A DNA stretch of 64,000 nucleotides from JANYCO01 sp035535995 (GTDB taxonomy: Bacteria > Bacteroidota > Bacteroidia > Cytophagales > Cytophagaceae). The notes beneath the pieces are model-generated. The model had not been told where the DNA came from. It did no database searches and saw nothing but the letters and a program-made list of their open reading frames with translations. A program made the translations under genes and the position numbers. This document shows positions 60,324 through 64,000 of this stretch, piece by piece. The stretch's first letter is position 1; each line of letters opens with the position of its first letter. Location: the NCBI GenBank assembly GCA_035535995.1, contig DATLOZ010000027.1:124001-188000 (forward strand), in the 5' to 3' direction.

Positions 60324-62726
60324 ATGAAAATTTCGTACAACTGGTTAAAACAACATATTGACCTTACCGAATCGGTAGAAGAGATCGCTGCTAAACTTAC
60401 CAAAGCAGGATTGGAAGTAGAATCGATAGAAGAATATGAAAGCGTCAAAGGTGGCCTAAAAGGTTTGGTAATCGGACAAGTACTCACTTGTGAAAAACAC
60501 CCTGGCGCCGACAAACTTAGCAAGACCACGGTAGATGTAGGCAATGGTACAGTGTTGCCAATTGTTTGCGGAGCGCCCAATGTGGCAGCTGGTCAGAAAG
60601 TAATTGTGGCCTTGGTTGGTACTACTGTTTATCCGCTCACCGGAGAACCGTTCAAGATCAGTAAAGCAAAAATAAGAGGAGAAGTTTCGGAAGGAATGAT
60701 CTGCGCTGAAGATGAAATTGGCCTTGGCAGCTCACACGCAGGTATCATGGTACTGCAAACAGATCTGCCTTTGGGTACACCAGGGGCAGCTTATTTCAAA
60801 ATTGAAACGGATTATACCATTGAGATAGGACTCACCCCCAACCGCGCCGATGCCGCGTCCCACCTGGGCGTAGCGCGCGATCTGAAAGCTTTGCTCAACC
60901 GTGATCTGAACGAAATAAAAACAACAAGCCCGAAAGCTACAGGCAAAAAGATAGAGATAATTGTAGAAAACAAAGAGGCTTGTCCTCGCTATACAGGCCT
61001 TACCATTTCAGGCCTTGCGGTAAAAGATTCTCCGGATTGGCTAAAAAATCGTTTGAAAGCAATTGGTCTCAATCCGATCAATAACGTAGTAGACATCACC
61101 AATTATATTCTGCATGACCTCGGCCAGCCGCTTCACGCCTTTGATCAGGATAAGATCAAAGGGAATAAAGTGATCGTAAAAACACTTCCTAAAGACACAG
61201 AATTTGTAACACTCGATGGAGTAAAAAGAAAGCTCAGCGATAAAGATCTTATGATCTGCAACGCACAAGAGCCTATGTGCATCGCCGGTGTATTCGGCGG
61301 ATTGGAATCAGGTGTTACAGCTAGTACGAAAAGTATATTTTTGGAAAGCGCTTATTTTTCTCCGGATTTTGTAAGAAAAACGTCACAGTTTCACGCGCTT
61401 AAAACAGATGCCTCTTTCCGTTTCGAAAGAGGTACTGACCCAAACATGCCGGTTACTGCGTTGCTCAAGGCCGCCCAGTTGATCATTGAAATAGCAGGAG
61501 GGGAAATTACTTCAGAAGTGACCGATATTTATTCCACTCCGGTAAATGATTTTAAGATCGAAACTTCCTATTCCTATATCAATCGCCTGATCGGTAAAAC
61601 GCTGGAGCGTTCGCTTATCAAAGAAATTCTGCAAGGGTTGAATATCCAGATCGAATTGGAAAAAGACGATCAGCTGAAATTATCTGTACCTCCCTACAAA
61701 GTAGATGTACAGCGTCCGGCAGACATTGTAGAAGAAGTACTCAGAATATACGGATATGACAACATCGAGCTCAGCGACCGCCTGAGCGCCGCTTACCTGG
61801 CGGATTTCCCTGAGAAAGATAAAGACAAACTGCAAAAGCTGATTGGAAGTATGCTTGCTGGTTCAGGCTTCAACGAGATCCTGACCAACTCTATGACCAA
61901 ACCTGTCTATGCAGAATTCCTGGGGGTACAGGCACAGTCGGTGGAAGTACTCAACAAACTTTCCGAAGAGCTGGGTGTAATGCGCCAAAGCCTTCTTTTT
62001 TCAGGATTGGAAATTTTGAATTACAACATCAACCGCCGTCAGAAAGATCTTAAGCTTTTTGAATTTGGAAAGGTATACAACAAGGAAGAAGGCAAATACA
62101 AAGAAGGAAACCGCCTGGCGCTTTTTGTAACAGGTACTGTACAAGACGAAAGCTGGAATGTGACAGCGAAAGAAGCGGATTATTATTATTTAAATTCTGT
62201 GGTGACCAAAATTTTGCAAAAGCTAAATCTTGCCGATGCACAACAACAGAAATCAGAATTGACAGCATTTGCACAAGGGATCAATTATATCAAAAACAAC
62301 AAAGTGATCGCTTCGCTGGGAAGAGTGCACGACAAAGCACTTAAGCTTGCAGATATCAAGCAGCCTGTATACTATGCAGAGTTTGATGCGGATGCTTTGC
62401 TGAAAGGATATAAAAATGCAATTCAATTCCGCGAACTCAATAAATATCCTGAAGTGCGTCGAGACCTTTCGTTGGTGCTCGACAAATCAGTTACATTCGA
62501 ACAGATCAAACAACTGGCGTTGAAGCAGGAGAAAAAACTGATCACCGATATGAATGTTTTTGACGTGTACGAAGGCAAAAATCTTGGCGAAGGCAAAAAA
62601 GCCTATGCCATTAGTTTTACACTTCAGGACTACGAACAAACACTGACCGATAAAGTGATCGACAGCACTATGCAAAAGCTGATGAGCAGCTTTGAGAAAG
62701 AGCTTGGCGCTGTGATTAGAAAATGA
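60324..62726 (+). CDS. pheT: Phenylalanyl-tRNA synthetase beta subunit
   Basis: An 800-residue subunit. The tRNA-binding EMAP-like domain (about 40-150, GQVLTCEKHPGADKLSKTTVDVG), the B3/B4 editing domain, the B5 domain, the catalytic-like core and the C-terminal FDX-ACB anticodon-binding domain (FRELNKYPEVRRDLSLVLDK) are all seen. It pairs with PheS, encoded elsewhere. The stop codon overlaps repeat family A copy 5. Confidence 0.97.
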   Translation: MKISYNWLKQHIDLTESVEEIAAKLTKAGLEVESIEEYESVKGGLKGLVIGQVLTCEKHPGADKLSKTTVDVGNGTVLPIVCGAPNVAAGQKVIVALVGTTVYPLTGEPFKISKAKIRGEVSEGMICAEDEIGLGSSHAGIMVLQTDLPLGTPGAAYFKIETDYTIEIGLTPNRADAASHLGVARDLKALLNRDLNEIKTTSPKATGKKIEIIVENKEACPRYTGLTISGLAVKDSPDWLKNRLKAIGLNPINNVVDITNYILHDLGQPLHAFDQDKIKGNKVIVKTLPKDTEFVTLDGVKRKLSDKDLMICNAQEPMCIAGVFGGLESGVTASTKSIFLESAYFSPDFVRKTSQFHALKTDASFRFERGTDPNMPVTALLKAAQLIIEIAGGEITSEVTDIYSTPVNDFKIETSYSYINRLIGKTLERSLIKEILQGLNIQIELEKDDQLKLSVPPYKVDVQRPADIVEEVLRIYGYDNIELSDRLSAAYLADFPEKDKDKLQKLIGSMLAGSGFNEILTNSMTKPVYAEFLGVQAQSVEVLNKLSEELGVMRQSLLFSGLEILNYNINRRQKDLKLFEFGKVYNKEEGKYKEGNRLALFVTGTVQDESWNVTAKEADYYYLNSVVTKILQKLNLADAQQQKSELTAFAQGINYIKNNKVIASLGRVHDKALKLADIKQPVYYAEFDADALLKGYKNAIQFRELNKYPEVRRDLSLVLDKSVTFEQIKQLALKQEKKLITDMNVFDVYEGKNLGEGKKAYAISFTLQDYEQTLTDKVIDSTMQKLMSSFEKELGAVIRK

Positions 62727-62781
62727 TCCCAGATGCCAGATAAATTAAAATAATTTTATCCGGTATCTTGCATCTGGGATC
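62725..62781. repeat. Dispersed repeat family A, copy 5
   Basis: GATCCCAGATGC (62725-62736) and GCATCTGGGATC (62770-62781) are exact reverse complements, with degenerate GCCAGATAA and TTATCCGG units inside. The left arm overlaps the pheT stop codon by two bases, so it may also act as its terminator. Confidence 0.7.
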
Positions 62782-62812
62782 CTTACACAAGGAACTATAA
62801 AAACATCAACCT

Positions 62813-63475
62813 ATGAAAATCAAAGCCATTATCACCGGTGCCACAGGCATGGTAGGAGAGGGAGTTCTTCACGAATGTCTTCTCCATCCGGAAGTAGAAA
62901 AAGTATTGGTGATCAATCGTAAACCCTGCGGAGTTTCGCACCCGAAACTGGAAGAAATTATTCATGCTGATTTTTTAAATTTCACCCCAATTGAAAATAG
63001 GCTGGGCGGTTACAATGCCTGTTATTTCTGCCTTGGCGTATCTTCCATCGGTATGAAAGAACCAGAATACCGCAAACTTACTTACGACCTGACAATGCAT
63101 GTAGCTTCTACGCTTGCGAAGTTGAATCCTGATATGACCTTTTGCTATATTTCCGGTGGAGGTACAGATAGCACGGAGAAAGGCCGGAGTATGTGGGCGA
63201 GAGTAAAAGGGAAAACAGAAAATGATCTTATGAAATTGCCTTTCCGGCAAGCGTATATGTTCCGTCCGGGCTATATGCAACCAACGCCCGGCTTGAAGAA
63301 TACATTGAAACCGTATAAGTATATTTCATGGTTGTACCCTTTCTTTAAAACATTATTTCCTTCCGGTGTTTCTACGTTGAAAGAAGTAGGACTTGCGATG
63401 ATCAACACAGTGAATAAAGGATACCCTAAAAAAATATTGGAAGTAAAAGACATTATCCAACTAGCCAAAGCATAA
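62813..63475 (+). CDS. NAD(P)-binding epimerase/dehydratase-like protein
   Basis: A 220-residue atypical SDR. The glycine motif ITGATGMVGEGVL at the N-terminus and CYFCLGVSSIGM fit the NAD(P)H-binding fold of HTATIP2/YbjT-like proteins. The classical YxxxK is not clear; FCYISGGGTDST occupies the serine strand. The partner substrate is unknown. It is 4 bases upstream of the VOC gene, so the two are probably one operon. Confidence 0.8.
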   Translation: MKIKAIITGATGMVGEGVLHECLLHPEVEKVLVINRKPCGVSHPKLEEIIHADFLNFTPIENRLGGYNACYFCLGVSSIGMKEPEYRKLTYDLTMHVASTLAKLNPDMTFCYISGGGTDSTEKGRSMWARVKGKTENDLMKLPFRQAYMFRPGYMQPTPGLKNTLKPYKYISWLYPFFKTLFPSGVSTLKEVGLAMINTVNKGYPKKILEVKDIIQLAKA

Positions 63476-63479
63476 TCCA

Positions 63480-63869
63480 ATGCTTACTCTCAAGGCTGTT
63501 CATCATATCGCAATTATCTGTAGCAACTACCAGCGATCTAAAGAATTTTATACTGAAGTGTTAGGGTTTACAGTGCTTGCAGAAGTATACCGTGCCGAAA
63601 GAAATTCCTACAAGCTTGATCTCGCGCTGAACGGGCGGTATACGATCGAACTCTTTTCATTCCCCTCACCTCCGCCCCGCGTGTCGGGGCCGGAAGCTAC
63701 AGGCCTCAGGCATTTGGCTTTCGAGGTAGATAATTTGGATGAAGCAGTAAAAAAATTACAATTACATCATATAGAACCAGAACCCATCCGGGTAGATGAG
63801 TTTACCCGGAAACGTTTTACCTTTTTTTCAGATCCTGATCAATTGCCGATCGAGCTTTATGAAAAATAG
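63480..63869 (+). CDS. VOC-family (glyoxalase-like) metalloprotein
   Basis: A 129-residue protein of the glyoxalase I / YaeR-like group. Metal-ligand candidates are H8 or H9 in KAVHHIAIICS, E in YTIELFSFPSPPPR, H in GLRHLAFEVDN and the final E in LPIELYEK, the expected order. The SFPSPPPRVSGPEATGLRHL loop resembles SMU1112c/YaeR proteins. It follows the NAD(P)-binding gene by 4 bases. Glyoxalase activity is not shown. Confidence 0.87.
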   Translation: MLTLKAVHHIAIICSNYQRSKEFYTEVLGFTVLAEVYRAERNSYKLDLALNGRYTIELFSFPSPPPRVSGPEATGLRHLAFEVDNLDEAVKKLQLHHIEPEPIRVDEFTRKRFTFFSDPDQLPIELYEK

Positions 63870-64000
63870 TGATAATGGGTCTGGCTAATAGCAGCAGGTT
63901 TCCCATGTTGAAACCGGGGTCAATTTTGAGCAATTTTGAAAAACTATCAATAATCGGTATCTTAAACTTACTTTAACCCTTACCTAATTTTTATGACAGA
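63870..64000. other. End of window, no gene seen
   Basis: An ATG at 63993 (ATGACAGA) may open the next gene, which lies beyond the window. No terminator or promoter box was recognised in these 131 bases. Confidence 0.3.

Noticed and set aside
1..64000. CRISPR arrays, rRNA, tRNA, prophage
   Set aside because: No regularly spaced direct repeats, rRNA-like stretches, convincing tRNA cloverleafs or phage structural genes were seen; a tRNA scan was not possible by eye.

Overview
The window comes from a Bacteroidota chromosome, most likely a gliding or predatory soil or freshwater member of the Cytophagales or a related order. Four lines of evidence support this. Four secreted proteins end in type IX secretion (T9SS) sorting domains. 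Promoters carry the Bacteroidota -7 box TAnnTTTG. There is a TonB-dependent receptor, and the bamD-rpoZ-coaBC-DUF4835 and DUF1599/folP/cdaA neighbourhoods are typical of the phylum. Coding density is high. I see no prophage, CRISPR array, rRNA or tRNA.

Layout. 1-524: 3' end of a protein with a C-terminal transposase-type zinc ribbon. 0.9-7.9 kb: three secreted enzymes (metzincin protease, GH18 chitinase, GH16 glucanase) sharing a beta/gamma-crystallin + CBM6 + T9SS tail, which looks like a polymer-digesting and possibly fungus-lysing locus. 8.2-12.7 kb: EmrA/EmrB/TolC-type efflux operon with a divergent MarR regulator. 12.8-13.4 kb: a REP-associated tyrosine transposase between two identical palindromes. 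13.5-18.1 kb: metG, typA and a SemiSWEET. 18.2-23 kb: a 1590-residue adhesin-like T9SS cargo. 23-31 kb: alpha/beta hydrolase, the bamD-rpoZ-coaBC-DUF4835 cluster, a GNAT-nitrilase fusion, a TerB-like protein and guaA.

31.4-36 kb: a type III restriction-modification system with a divergent XRE regulator and concentric palindromes between them. 36-43 kb: smpB, hemE, a DUF218 protein, an RsbU/V/W-like partner-switching module and guaB. 43.3-50.6 kb: an Rrf2 regulator, a TonB receptor paired with a degenerate SGNH lipoprotein, and a sodium:solute symporter. 50.7-56.4 kb: membrane hydroxylase, hydrolase, stand-alone zinc-ribbon protein, SDR, a 32-residue peptide ending in six cysteines immediately upstream of an Fe(II)/2-oxoglutarate dioxygenase, and a pirin. 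56.5-64 kb: orphan DppB-type permease, DUF1599, folP, cdaA, a 58-residue conserved-looking protein, pheT, an NAD(P)-binding protein and a VOC protein.

The least explained item is the hexacysteine micropeptide plus dioxygenase at 54.1-55.2 kb, which has its own well-formed promoter. Other points of interest are the R-M control region, the REP-flanked transposase, the apparently inactive SGNH lipoprotein beside a TonB receptor, and two families of dispersed inverted repeats that fill many intergenic gaps.
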